DNA of 64,000 nucleotides, taken from assembly GCF_007993935.1 (NCBI RefSeq), contig NZ_VITY01000005.1, positions 310,001 to 374,000 of the forward strand. The letters run 5' to 3'. The stretch is from Bradyrhizobium macuxiense (lineage in GTDB: Bacteria > Pseudomonadota > Alphaproteobacteria > Rhizobiales > Xanthobacteraceae). A program made the position numbers and the translations under genes. The stretch's first letter is position 1, and every line of letters starts with the position of its first letter. The notes under the pieces were generated by a model. It made no database searches. It was not told where the DNA came from and was given only the letters and a program-made list of their open reading frames with translations. This document shows positions 8,992 to 16,097 of this stretch, one piece after another.

Positions 8992-9002
8992 GGGGACCGA
9001 GA

Positions 9003-10820
9003 CTATCTCCGCCCGAACAGCTTCTCGATATCGCTCAGCTTCAATTCGACATAGGTCGGCCGGCCGTGGTTGCACTGGCCGGAGTTCGGCGTGTCTTCCA
9101 TCTCGCGCAGCAGCGCGTTCATCTCTTCCGGCTTGAGGCGGCGCCCGGCGCGGACTGAGCCGTGGCAGGCCATGGTGGCGGCGACGTGCATTAGCCGGCG
9201 CTCCAGCGGCAGCGCCTCGTCCCACTCCGCCATGTGCTCGGCGAGGTCGCGCAGCAGGCCGGCCGCATTGGCCTTGCCGAGCAGCGAGGGCGTCTCGCGC
9301 ACGGCGACCGCACCGGGACCGAAGGATTCGATCGCGAGCCCGAACGAGGCCAGCTCCTCGGCCCGGTCGAGCAGTTTCTCGACGGTCGCTTCGTCGAGCT
9401 CGACGATCTCGGGGATGAGCAGGATCTGCCGCTGCACGCCGTTCTTGGCCAGCGAGGCCTTCAGCCTCTCATAGACGATGCGCTCATGCGCCGCGTGCTG
9501 GTCGACCACGATGAGGCCGTCGCGAGTCTGCGAGACGATGTAGGTTTCGTGGATCTGGGTGCGCGCGGCGCCCAGCGGCCTGTCGAGCAGATCGGGCGCG
9601 GGTGCGGCCTCGAAGCGCACATCGGCGGTCGGCGCGCCGACATCGAAGGCGGCCTGTCCGGGCTCGGCGAAGGCGGTCGCCGCCGCGCTCTCGAAGCCGC
9701 GCATCGGACCAGCCGGATAGGACGGCGAGCTGCGCCAGTCCCAATTGCCCGGACGCGGTGGCGTGAAGGCCGGGCGGAACGCCTGCAATGTCGCGCCGTC
9801 GGCGGTGTTGGCCGCGGTGCGCCGGCCTTCGCGCGCGAGACCGTCCTTGAGCGCGTGCACGATCAGCGCGCGCACCAGGCCGGCATTGCGGAAGCGCACT
9901 TCGGTCTTGGCTGGATGCACATTGGCGTCGACCTCCTGCGGATCGCAGGTCACGAACAGCGCCACCACGGGATGGCGGTCGCGCGGCAGATAGTCGGAAT
10001 AGGCCGCGCGCACCGCGCCGAGGATCAGCTTGTCGCGCACCGGGCGGCCGTTGACGAACAGATATTGCCCGAGCGCATTGGCGCGGGTCAGCGACGGCGC
10101 GGCGGCAAAGCCCTCGACCACGACGCCCTCGCGCTCGGATCGGACTTCGATCGCGCTGGCGCGGAAATCCGCGCCGAGGATATCGCCGAGCCGCGTCAGC
10201 CGGCCGGCCGCGCCGGGCAGCGCTGCGGCCCAGGTGACCGGCGCGCGCTCTTCGCCGGCCAGCGTGAAGGCAATGTCGGGGCGCGCCATGCCGAGGCGCC
10301 GCACCACTTCGCGGATCGCTTCCGCCTCGGTGCGGTCGGTTTTGAGGAATTTCAGCCGCGCCGGCGTCGCGTAGAACAGTTCATTGACCTCGACGCGGGT
10401 GCCCTGGCCGAGCGCAGCCGGCATGATCTCCGATTTCTCGCCACCCTCGACCGACAGCGACCAGGCGTGCGGCTCGCTGGCATGACGCGTGGTGATGCCG
10501 AGTTTGGCGACCGCGCCGATCGACGGCAGCGCCTCGCCGCGGAACCCGAGCGTGCGGATGCGCAACAGGTCTTCATCATCGAGCTTGGAGGTGGCGTGGC
10601 GGTCGACCGCGAGTGCAAGGTCCGACCGCGTCATGCCGCCGCCGTCGTCGGTGATGCCGATCCGGCGCCGCCCGCCGCCATCGGTGAACACGTCGATCCG
10701 GCTGGCGCCGGCGTCGATCGCGTTCTCGACCAGTTCCTTGACCACGCTCGCAGGGCGTTCGACCACCTCGCCGGCGGCGATGCGGTTGACGAGCTGTTCG
10801 GGAAGCTGGCGGACGGGCAT
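9003..10820 (-). CDS. mutL: DNA mismatch repair protein MutL with endonuclease motif
   Basis: MutL couples MutS mismatch recognition to strand incision. The 605-residue protein has the GHKL ATPase motifs: IAAGEVVERPASVVKELVEN at 14–33, DDGGGM at 58–63, and GTRVEV followed by LFYATPAR. After a variable linker comes the dimerisation domain with the metal-binding endonuclease motif DQHA(x)2E(x)4E at Asp440–Glu451, plus ACHGSV near 551 and CNHGRP at 583–588. These motifs are absent from E. coli MutL and are expected where MutH is missing. It is a single gene, convergent with the upstream repeat region. Confidence 0.97.
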   Translation of the reverse strand: MPVRQLPEQLVNRIAAGEVVERPASVVKELVENAIDAGASRIDVFTDGGGRRRIGITDDGGGMTRSDLALAVDRHATSKLDDEDLLRIRTLGFRGEALPSIGAVAKLGITTRHASEPHAWSLSVEGGEKSEIMPAALGQGTRVEVNELFYATPARLKFLKTDRTEAEAIREVVRRLGMARPDIAFTLAGEERAPVTWAAALPGAAGRLTRLGDILGADFRASAIEVRSEREGVVVEGFAAAPSLTRANALGQYLFVNGRPVRDKLILGAVRAAYSDYLPRDRHPVVALFVTCDPQEVDANVHPAKTEVRFRNAGLVRALIVHALKDGLAREGRRTAANTADGATLQAFRPAFTPPRPGNWDWRSSPSYPAGPMRGFESAAATAFAEPGQAAFDVGAPTADVRFEAAPAPDLLDRPLGAARTQIHETYIVSQTRDGLIVVDQHAAHERIVYERLKASLAKNGVQRQILLIPEIVELDEATVEKLLDRAEELASFGLAIESFGPGAVAVRETPSLLGKANAAGLLRDLAEHMAEWDEALPLERRLMHVAATMACHGSVRAGRRLKPEEMNALLREMEDTPNSGQCNHGRPTYVELKLSDIEKLFGRR

Positions 10821-11053
10821 GGATTGCGCGATCGGACACGGATTCGAGGTTGGGCGGCATTCTAGTCGGCCGGCCGGCCAAATGCATGGGCCGGTCCGCG
10901 AATGGCTGCCTTTAGCTGGGGATGGAGCCAGCCTATCGCCTTGAAGACACTCACCTTCGCGTGTGCGGCGGCTACGTCCTACGTGGCGATTGTGGGGCCG
11001 CAGGCGCAGGTATATCGTTTAGAAAAATTATAAGTTCTTGCCGGAGGAACGCC

Positions 11054-11374
11054 ATGTGCCATCTTTTCGCGCACCAGCCGCAACGCGACTATGAATCGCA
11101 GACCCGATCGTTGCGGATCGACGGCCATTGCACCTCGATCCGGCTGGAAATGTCGTTCTGGGATACGCTGGAGGAAATCGCGGCCAAGGAAGGCATGACG
11201 CTAGCCAAGTTCCTCACCACCTTGCACAACGAGGTGCTCGACCATCACGGCGAGGTCAACAATTTCGCGTCGCTATTGCGCTGCTCCTGCCTGATCTATC
11301 GCGCCAAGGCCAATGCGCCGGCGGTGGTTCCGGACTATCGCCCCACGACAGCGATCATGGACGCCGCGGAATAG
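11054..11374 (+). CDS. Ribbon-helix-helix DNA-binding domain protein
   Basis: A 106-residue protein. TRSLRIDGHCTSIRLEMSFW supplies the beta strand and DTLEEIAAKEGMTLAKFLTTL the two helices of a ribbon-helix-helix fold, resembling the RHH_4 family (PF13467). The rest (FASLLRCSCLIYRAKANAPA) is a short helical tail. RHH proteins bind DNA as dimers through the beta ribbon; the target here is unknown and no partner toxin is adjacent. GGAGGAAC lies 9 bases before the ATG at 11054. A strong hairpin follows the stop. Confidence 0.8.
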   Translation: MCHLFAHQPQRDYESQTRSLRIDGHCTSIRLEMSFWDTLEEIAAKEGMTLAKFLTTLHNEVLDHHGEVNNFASLLRCSCLIYRAKANAPAVVPDYRPTTAIMDAAE

Positions 11375-11404
11375 AATTTCCGCCCATCCGCGACCCAAAA
11401 GAAA

Positions 11405-11436
11405 AAGCGGCCTTGTCCCGACGGACAAGGCCGCTT
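11405..11436. terminator. Bidirectional hairpin terminator
   Basis: Perfect 14-bp stem (aagcggccttgtcc with its complement) and a four-base loop, A-rich on the left flank, between the convergent ends of the RHH gene and the GMC oxidoreductase gene. On the minus strand the stem is followed by TTTTC. Confidence 0.85.
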
Positions 11437-11449
11437 CAGTCAGAGGGAC

Positions 11450-13018
11450 CTAGATCTCCTTGCGCTGCATTGCGCCGGCGATGCTGTCGGCCTGGCGGAT
11501 CGCCAGCGACACGATCGTCAGGGTCGGGTTGCACGCCGCCCCGCTCGTGAACTGGCTGCCGTCGGAGACGAACAGGTTCTTGATGTCGTGGGTCTGGCCG
11601 AACTTGTTGACCACGCCGTCGCGCGGCTTCTCGCTCATCCGGTTGGTGCCCATGTTGTGGGTCGAGGGATAGGGCGGCGTCGGATAGGTCACGGTGGCGC
11701 CGACCGCCTCATAGACCGCGGCACCCTGCTTGTAGGCGTGATCGCGCATCGCGACGTCGTTCGGGTGATCGTCGAAATGCACGCTCGCGACCGGCATGCC
11801 GAACTTGTCCTTGACGTTCGGGTCCAGCGTGATGCGGTTGGTCTCCTGCGGCATGTCCTCGCCGACCAGCCACATGCCGGCCATCCGCGGATAGCCTTCC
11901 ATGGCGCTGGTGAAGCTGCGGCCCCAGGCGCCGGGATTGAGGAACGCCGCCATGAAGGGCAGGCCGAGCGACAGCGTCTCCATCTCGTAGCCGCCGACGA
12001 AGCCGCGCTTCGGGTTGTTGGCGGCCTCGTCGCGGATGATGCCGGCCATCGTGGTGCCGCGATACATGTGCACCGATTTCTCGAAGCTCGCATACACGCT
12101 GCCGGTCATGTGCCGCATGTAGTTGCGGCCGACCTGGCCGGATGAGTTGGCAAGGCCATCCGGGAACATGCTGGAGGCGCTGTTGAGCAGCAGCCGCGGG
12201 CTCTCGATCGAGTTGCCGGCGACCGCGACCACGCGGGCCTTCTGGCGCTGCATCGCGCCGGTTTGATCGGCATAGACCACGCCGGTGACCTTGCCGGATT
12301 GATCATGCTCGATCTTGATCACCATGCTGCCCGGGCGCACCTCGAGATTGCCGGTGGCCTCGCCCTTCGGGATCTCGGTGTAGAGCGTCGACCATTTGGC
12401 GCCCGACTTGCAGCCCTGGAAGCAGAAGCCGATCTGCTGGCAGGAGCCGCGGCCGTCGCGCGGCTCGCTGTTGATCGCCATCCGTCCGGTGTGTACCTCC
12501 TTGTAGCCGAGCTTCTTGGCGCCGGCCTCCATCACCTTGAAATTGTTGTTGCCGGGCAGTCCGGGAATGCCGTTGGTGCGGGTGACGCCCATCTTGTTCT
12601 CGGCCTTGGCGTAATAGGGCTCCATCTCGGCGAGCGTGATCGGCCAGTCCAGCAGATTGGCGCCGGGGATGTTGCCGTAAGCCGACTTGATCTTGAACTC
12701 GTGCTCGTCGAAGCGCAGCGAGGCGCCGGCCCAGTGCACGGTGGAGCCGCCGACCGCCTTCACGATCCAGGCCGGAATGCTGGGAAAGTCCTTGTGCACG
12801 CGCCAGCTTCCCGATGTGGTGCGAGCGTCGGACCAGGCGAGCTGGCTGAAGCTGTCCCATTCGTCGTTGATGAAATCCTGGTTCTCGATGCGCGGCCCGG
12901 CTTCCAGGATCACGACCTTGATGCCCTTCTGCGCCAGTTCATTGCCGAGCGTTCCGCCGCCGGCGCCGGAGCCGACGATCACGACAACGCCGCTGTCATT
13001 CAGATCGAATTTTGCCAT
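11450..13018 (-). CDS. GMC-family FAD oxidoreductase (gluconate 2-dehydrogenase flavoprotein-like)
   Basis: A 522-residue flavoprotein with the N-terminal dinucleotide-binding motif VGSGAGGGTLGNELA, glycine run at 17–23. AVGGSTVHWAGASLRF is the GMC signature, and CNPTLTIVSLAIRQADSI is the C-terminal active-site/FAD signature. HNMGTNRMS near residue 455 is typical of gluconate/2-ketogluconate/sorbitol dehydrogenase large subunits. It has no leader of its own, as is usual when a Tat-exported small subunit carries it to the periplasm. The small-subunit gene ends 24 bases upstream. The substrate is probably a sugar acid, polyol or alcohol and is not deducible. Confidence 0.88.
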   Translation of the reverse strand: MAKFDLNDSGVVVIVGSGAGGGTLGNELAQKGIKVVILEAGPRIENQDFINDEWDSFSQLAWSDARTTSGSWRVHKDFPSIPAWIVKAVGGSTVHWAGASLRFDEHEFKIKSAYGNIPGANLLDWPITLAEMEPYYAKAENKMGVTRTNGIPGLPGNNNFKVMEAGAKKLGYKEVHTGRMAINSEPRDGRGSCQQIGFCFQGCKSGAKWSTLYTEIPKGEATGNLEVRPGSMVIKIEHDQSGKVTGVVYADQTGAMQRQKARVVAVAGNSIESPRLLLNSASSMFPDGLANSSGQVGRNYMRHMTGSVYASFEKSVHMYRGTTMAGIIRDEAANNPKRGFVGGYEMETLSLGLPFMAAFLNPGAWGRSFTSAMEGYPRMAGMWLVGEDMPQETNRITLDPNVKDKFGMPVASVHFDDHPNDVAMRDHAYKQGAAVYEAVGATVTYPTPPYPSTHNMGTNRMSEKPRDGVVNKFGQTHDIKNLFVSDGSQFTSGAACNPTLTIVSLAIRQADSIAGAMQRKEI

Positions 13019-13042
13019 AGCTTCCTCCTTGGCGTTGTCCGT

Positions 13043-13591
13043 TCAAACCTTCGGCAACCAATCGATGTCGGCGAAGCCGCGCTTGATGTAGCCGCCATGC
13101 TCGGCGGAGGAGCCCTCGTAGCCGAACCGCGGCCAGACCTCCTTGTTGTTGTAGAGCGAGGCGATGAGATCGCCGCGGATCTGCTGGAAGAATGCGCTTG
13201 TCTCGATCCGTTGCAGCAGCGCGACGCGATCGTTCTCCCAGGCGACCTGCGCATAGGGCATCTTGTGGCGCTCGTTGGCTTCCTGATCGAGCCGGGCTAC
13301 GCCGTCATTGATCAGTGATTTGACCGCCGGATCCTTCGCGGCCTTGGCATCCCATGGCTTGACCGCCGTGATGTAGTAGCTGTCGCCGAGGAAATCGTGC
13401 GGATAGATGTCGCGCGCGACCTTGAGCAGCGTCTTCATCGTGGCCGGTGTCAGCGTCGAAGCGTCTTCGGCCCAGGCATCGGTGATACCGAGCCCGGTCG
13501 ATGTCGCGATTGCAACGGCGGGGGCGGTGACGGCTGCGCCTTTGAGAAACACACGCCGGTCATATCTGCTGCGTCGATCGATTTCTCTCAT
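13043..13591 (-). CDS. Gluconate 2-dehydrogenase subunit 3 family protein (Tat-exported gamma subunit)
   Basis: A 182-residue protein with a twin-arginine leader: RRSRYDRRVFLKGAAV followed by a hydrophobic stretch and a cleavage-like ITDAWAED near residue 42. The mature part (TPATMKTLLKVARDIYPHDF, then WPRFGYEGSSAEHGGY) matches the small-subunit family that partners GMC flavoproteins and carries them through the Tat pore. The start at 13591 is preceded by ACGGAGGAAACCC; an upstream in-frame ATG would add 29 residues derived from repeat-like sequence. It forms an operon with the flavoprotein gene. Confidence 0.88.
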   Translation of the reverse strand: MREIDRRSRYDRRVFLKGAAVTAPAVAIATSTGLGITDAWAEDASTLTPATMKTLLKVARDIYPHDFLGDSYYITAVKPWDAKAAKDPAVKSLINDGVARLDQEANERHKMPYAQVAWENDRVALLQRIETSAFFQQIRGDLIASLYNNKEVWPRFGYEGSSAEHGGYIKRGFADIDWLPKV

Positions 13592-13646
13592 GGGTTTCCT
13601 CCGTAATTTATTTTCTGTTTGGATTTGCAGTTGGATCATTTTGTCT

Positions 13647-13695
13647 GAGCATGATCTTGCCGGAAAACCGGTAGCCACTTTTCCGGATCATGCTC
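13647..13695 (-). repeat. Palindromic element F5 abutting the VOC gene stop
   Basis: On the minus strand it reads TAGAGCATGATCCGGAAAAG and continues TGGCTACCGGTTTTCC to GATCATGCTC. The arms gagcatgatc/gatcatgctc are perfect. The leading TAG is the stop codon of the VOC gene at 13695–13697. Related copies are at 51363–51432 and, inside a gene, at 63902–63951. Confidence 0.85.
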
Positions 13696-14090
13696 TAGCC
13701 AAAGCGCCCGCCGCGCTGGATCACCTCGATCTTGTAGCCGTCGGGATCGGAGACGAAGAAGAAGCGCGCCAGCGTCCGGCCGTCATGCTTGAAGTCGCGC
13801 AGCGGACCGGGCGACAGCTTCTCCTGTTCGAAGCGCGCGTGCTCGGCATCAACGTCATCGACGACGACGGCGAGGTGGCCGTAGCCGTCGCCGAGCGCGT
13901 AGGGCTCCTTGCGATCGAAATTGACCGTGAGCTCGACCTCGAAGGGCGAGGACGGATGGCGCAGATAGATCAGCGCGAAATCGGGAAAGCGCAAATTGTC
14001 CGCGATCTCGAGGCCGAATGCGCGGTGATAGAAGTCGAGCGCCTTGGCCTCGTCGAACACGCGGATCATCGAGTGCACGGGTTTCGCCAT
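13695..14090 (-). CDS. VOC / glyoxalase-type metalloenzyme
   Basis: A 131-residue vicinal-oxygen-chelate protein with two babbab modules: HSMIRVFDEAKALDFYHRAF at 6–25 and GYGHLAVVVDDVDAEHARF from about residue 70, ending FFFVSDPDGYKIEVIQRG. Putative metal ligands are His6, Glu52 or Glu54, His72 and the Glu of KIEVI, which is the glyoxalase I layout (methylglyoxal–glutathione hemithioacetal to lactoylglutathione). Other VOC functions are possible. It starts directly after the cytochrome c stop (TGA-ATG), so the two are translationally coupled. Confidence 0.82.
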   Translation of the reverse strand: MAKPVHSMIRVFDEAKALDFYHRAFGLEIADNLRFPDFALIYLRHPSSPFEVELTVNFDRKEPYALGDGYGHLAVVVDDVDAEHARFEQEKLSPGPLRDFKHDGRTLARFFFVSDPDGYKIEVIQRGGRFG

Positions 14091-14510
14091 TCAGTTCAGC
14101 TCCTTCAGATAGGCGATGATCATGGCGCGGGTTTCCGGCTTGGCCTGCCGATAGGCCATCACGCTGCCCGGGATCACCTCTTGCGGGTTGGTCAGCCAGG
14201 CATCGAGCCTGGCATCGTCCCAGACGAAATCGGCCTTGGCGAAAGCAGCGGAATATTTGAAGCCGTCAGCCTTGCCGGCATGGCGGCCGACGATCTTGTA
14301 GAGCGACGGTCCCTGCCGGACCGGATCCGACGTGTTTGACGTGTGGCAGGTCGCGCATTGCTGCTTGAACAGCGTCGCCCCGTCGGGCGGCTTGGCGGCA
14401 GGCAAGGGCATTTGCGCGGCCGCAATTTGCACTGCAAGCATTGCGCTGCAAAATCCCAGCGCCAACGTCCATCCTGCAGCCCACCTTGCGCGCAGCTTTG
14501 TCATATACAT
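14091..14510 (-). CDS. Class I cytochrome c, exported
   Basis: A 139-residue c-type cytochrome with an N-terminal Sec signal (TLALGFCSAMLAVQIAAAQ), one haem site CATCH, the GPSLYKIVGRHAG motif typical of mitochondrial-type cytochromes c, and Met in IPGSVMAY as the likely sixth ligand. It is periplasmic. The start at 14510 follows GAGGGCGGTG; ATG 14504 is an alternative. It sits upstream of the VOC gene and the gamma/GMC pair, so it may accept electrons from that dehydrogenase, although a 103-base gap with a repeat separates them. Confidence 0.87.
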   Translation of the reverse strand: MYMTKLRARWAAGWTLALGFCSAMLAVQIAAAQMPLPAAKPPDGATLFKQQCATCHTSNTSDPVRQGPSLYKIVGRHAGKADGFKYSAAFAKADFVWDDARLDAWLTNPQEVIPGSVMAYRQAKPETRAMIIAYLKELN

Positions 14511-14813
14511 CACCGCCCTCTGTGCCGTGACTGTAGGAGGCTGAAATCCGCCGTTGGTAGTAGCGGGCTGTTTCACGGCAGAACAAAGAAGGGCGGTGGT
14601 TTGGCGCGGAACCGGTCGCTGCCGCATATGCGGACGACAAATCCGCAAAATGACCGCGAAATCCCTGCACGATCACCACACGACGCAGCTTGCATTGCGT
14701 GTGCGCCGTTTGCGGAAATTCAGTCTCGCGCGATGGGGTTTAGGGTCGGCGCTGCAAACGGCGCACGACCTGCGCCGCTCCGTCCATCGTCAATCAAAGT
14801 CCAGGAGAAATGG

Positions 14814-15128
14814 ATGACGTTTGCAAAAACCAGCGTGCTCGCCCTTGCCATCACGGCCGCGATGGCCGGCCCCGTCCTGGCACAGGGAGCGGCGACACCC
14901 AATACCCAGCTTCGCGGCGGCGCAGCGGGCGCAGGAACGATGCAGCAGGGCGGCGGCATGTCCGGCAGTGGCGATGAGGAAATGGCGGCGCAGCCGACGT
15001 CACCGAGCCAGAAGAGCGGCACCAGCGCCAAGTCGGGCAGCAAGGGAACGGTCGGCAGCAGCAGCGGCCACGCGACGACGCCGAAGCCCGGCGGTTCCGA
15101 GATGGCGCCGGGAACCAAGAAGTACTAA
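14814..15128 (+). CDS. Small exported low-complexity protein
   Basis: A 104-residue protein with a clear signal peptide (MTFAKTSVLALAITAAMAGP followed by VLAQG). The mature part is rich in Gly, Ser, Thr, Ala and Lys with no recognisable fold (GTMQQGGGMSGSG, KSGSKGTVGSSSG). Such proteins are common in Bradyrhizobium and I know no function. AGGAGA lies 6 bases before the ATG. It is divergent from the cytochrome c gene; the 303 bases between hold both promoters and nothing else I recognise. Confidence 0.75.
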   Translation: MTFAKTSVLALAITAAMAGPVLAQGAATPNTQLRGGAAGAGTMQQGGGMSGSGDEEMAAQPTSPSQKSGTSAKSGSKGTVGSSSGHATTPKPGGSEMAPGTKKY

Positions 15129-15169
15129 GGCGCGATGACGCGATGAGATGTGCTGAAGCGCTATCGCGC

Positions 15170-15342
15170 TTCGGCTTCTTGTTTGAACATGATCTCCGCG
15201 TAAACGCGTTCTGCGTTTGCCTGATCTCGTCCCGCGATGATCGGATCCCGGATGCAGCGCATGCGCTGCGTCCGGTGCTCCCTGTTCCTTTGACGCGTTT
15301 TCTTCACGCGAACCGATATCCACTTCGCGCGAAAACGCTCTA
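15170..15342 (-). repeat. Composite repeat region ending in palindromic element F6
   Basis: The right part, 15292–15342, reads on the minus strand TAGAGCGTTTTCGCGCGAAG then TGGATATCGGTTCGCG to GAAAACGCG. Stem arms gcgttttc and gaaaacgc are perfect, and the leading TAG is the stop of arfB. The left part (15170–15285) has a cgcgtaaacgcg palindrome and ggatgcagcgcatgcgctgc, another near-perfect palindrome. A second F6 copy is at 41131–41183. Confidence 0.8.
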
Positions 15343-15759
15343 GTCGTCGAAACGGCGCGTGCCGCGGCCGGCCTTGATGTCGCTGCGGCGCTTCTTGCCT
15401 TCGAGCCGGCGCTGCTTGGAGCCGAGCGTCGGTTTGGTCGGCCGCCGCGGTGTCGGCCGCACCATCGCTTCCTTCAACATCTCAAGCAGCCGCTCGATGG
15501 CGTCCGCGCGATTGCGCTCCTGGGTGCGGAAGCGGAACGCCTGGATCACGATCACGCCATCCTTGGTCATGCGGCTGCCGGCGAGCCGCGCCAGCCGCTG
15601 CGCGGCGTCCGGCGGCAGCGCGATCTTCGTCGTGTCGAAGCGGAGCTGGGCCGCGGTCGAGACCTTGTTGACATTCTGCCCGCCCGGACCGGAGGCGCGG
15701 ACAAACACGATCTCAATATCGTTCTCGTCGATCGTAAGGTCGCGGGCCACCCGCAGCAT
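15340..15759 (-). CDS. arfB: Alternative ribosome-rescue factor / codon-independent peptidyl-tRNA hydrolase
   Basis: ArfB (YaeJ) enters stalled ribosomes and hydrolyses peptidyl-tRNA without a stop codon. The 139-residue protein has the GGQ motif at residues 26–28 (RASGPGGQNVNKVSTAAQL) and the long basic tail (GSKQRRLEGKKRRSDIKAGR) that occupies the empty mRNA channel. It lacks the codon-recognition domains of RF1/RF2. Its stop codon TAG is the first triplet of the F6 repeat. Confidence 0.95.
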   Translation of the reverse strand: MLRVARDLTIDENDIEIVFVRASGPGGQNVNKVSTAAQLRFDTTKIALPPDAAQRLARLAGSRMTKDGVIVIQAFRFRTQERNRADAIERLLEMLKEAMVRPTPRRPTKPTLGSKQRRLEGKKRRSDIKAGRGTRRFDD

Positions 15760-15869
15760 GACATCACCCGGTGCAGGGAAGAATCGGCGGCCGCAGGATA
15801 GCGGGTTTGTGTTGCGTGTGCTCGGGCCGGGTTGATGTCGCGTCGGCTACGTCTGGCGCCGGCGTGTGT

Positions 15870-16055
15870 GGCTCACCCCTCTCCCCAACCCTCCCCCGCA
15901 AGGGGGGAGGGAGCCCATCCGCTTGCGCGTCCCTGACGATCGAAAGATCAGCGTTCGACGCGATCTGCGCGATCCAGGTGAGGATACGATGTGAGGTGAG
16001 CACGCCTCGCAGGCTCCCTCCCCCCTTGCGGGGGAGGGTGGGGAGAGGGGTAGCC
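15870..16055. repeat. Long inverted repeat, family F7
   Basis: Arms of about 46 bases (left starts ggctcacccctctccccaac, right ends gagaggggtagcc) are complementary except for a small indel and flank about 95 unique bases. It fills most of the 338-base gap between arfB and the M16 protease gene, where I see no gene. A related element with perfect 29-bp ends is at 59822–59989. Confidence 0.85.
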
Positions 16056-16097
16056 ACAACGGTGGTGCGTCTGAAAAGGCGGACGCGCCGACGCGCC

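Noticed and set aside
11054-11374. Ribbon-helix-helix protein as the antitoxin of a toxin–antitoxin pair
   Set aside because: No toxin-like small gene is adjacent on either side; it is followed directly by a terminator.
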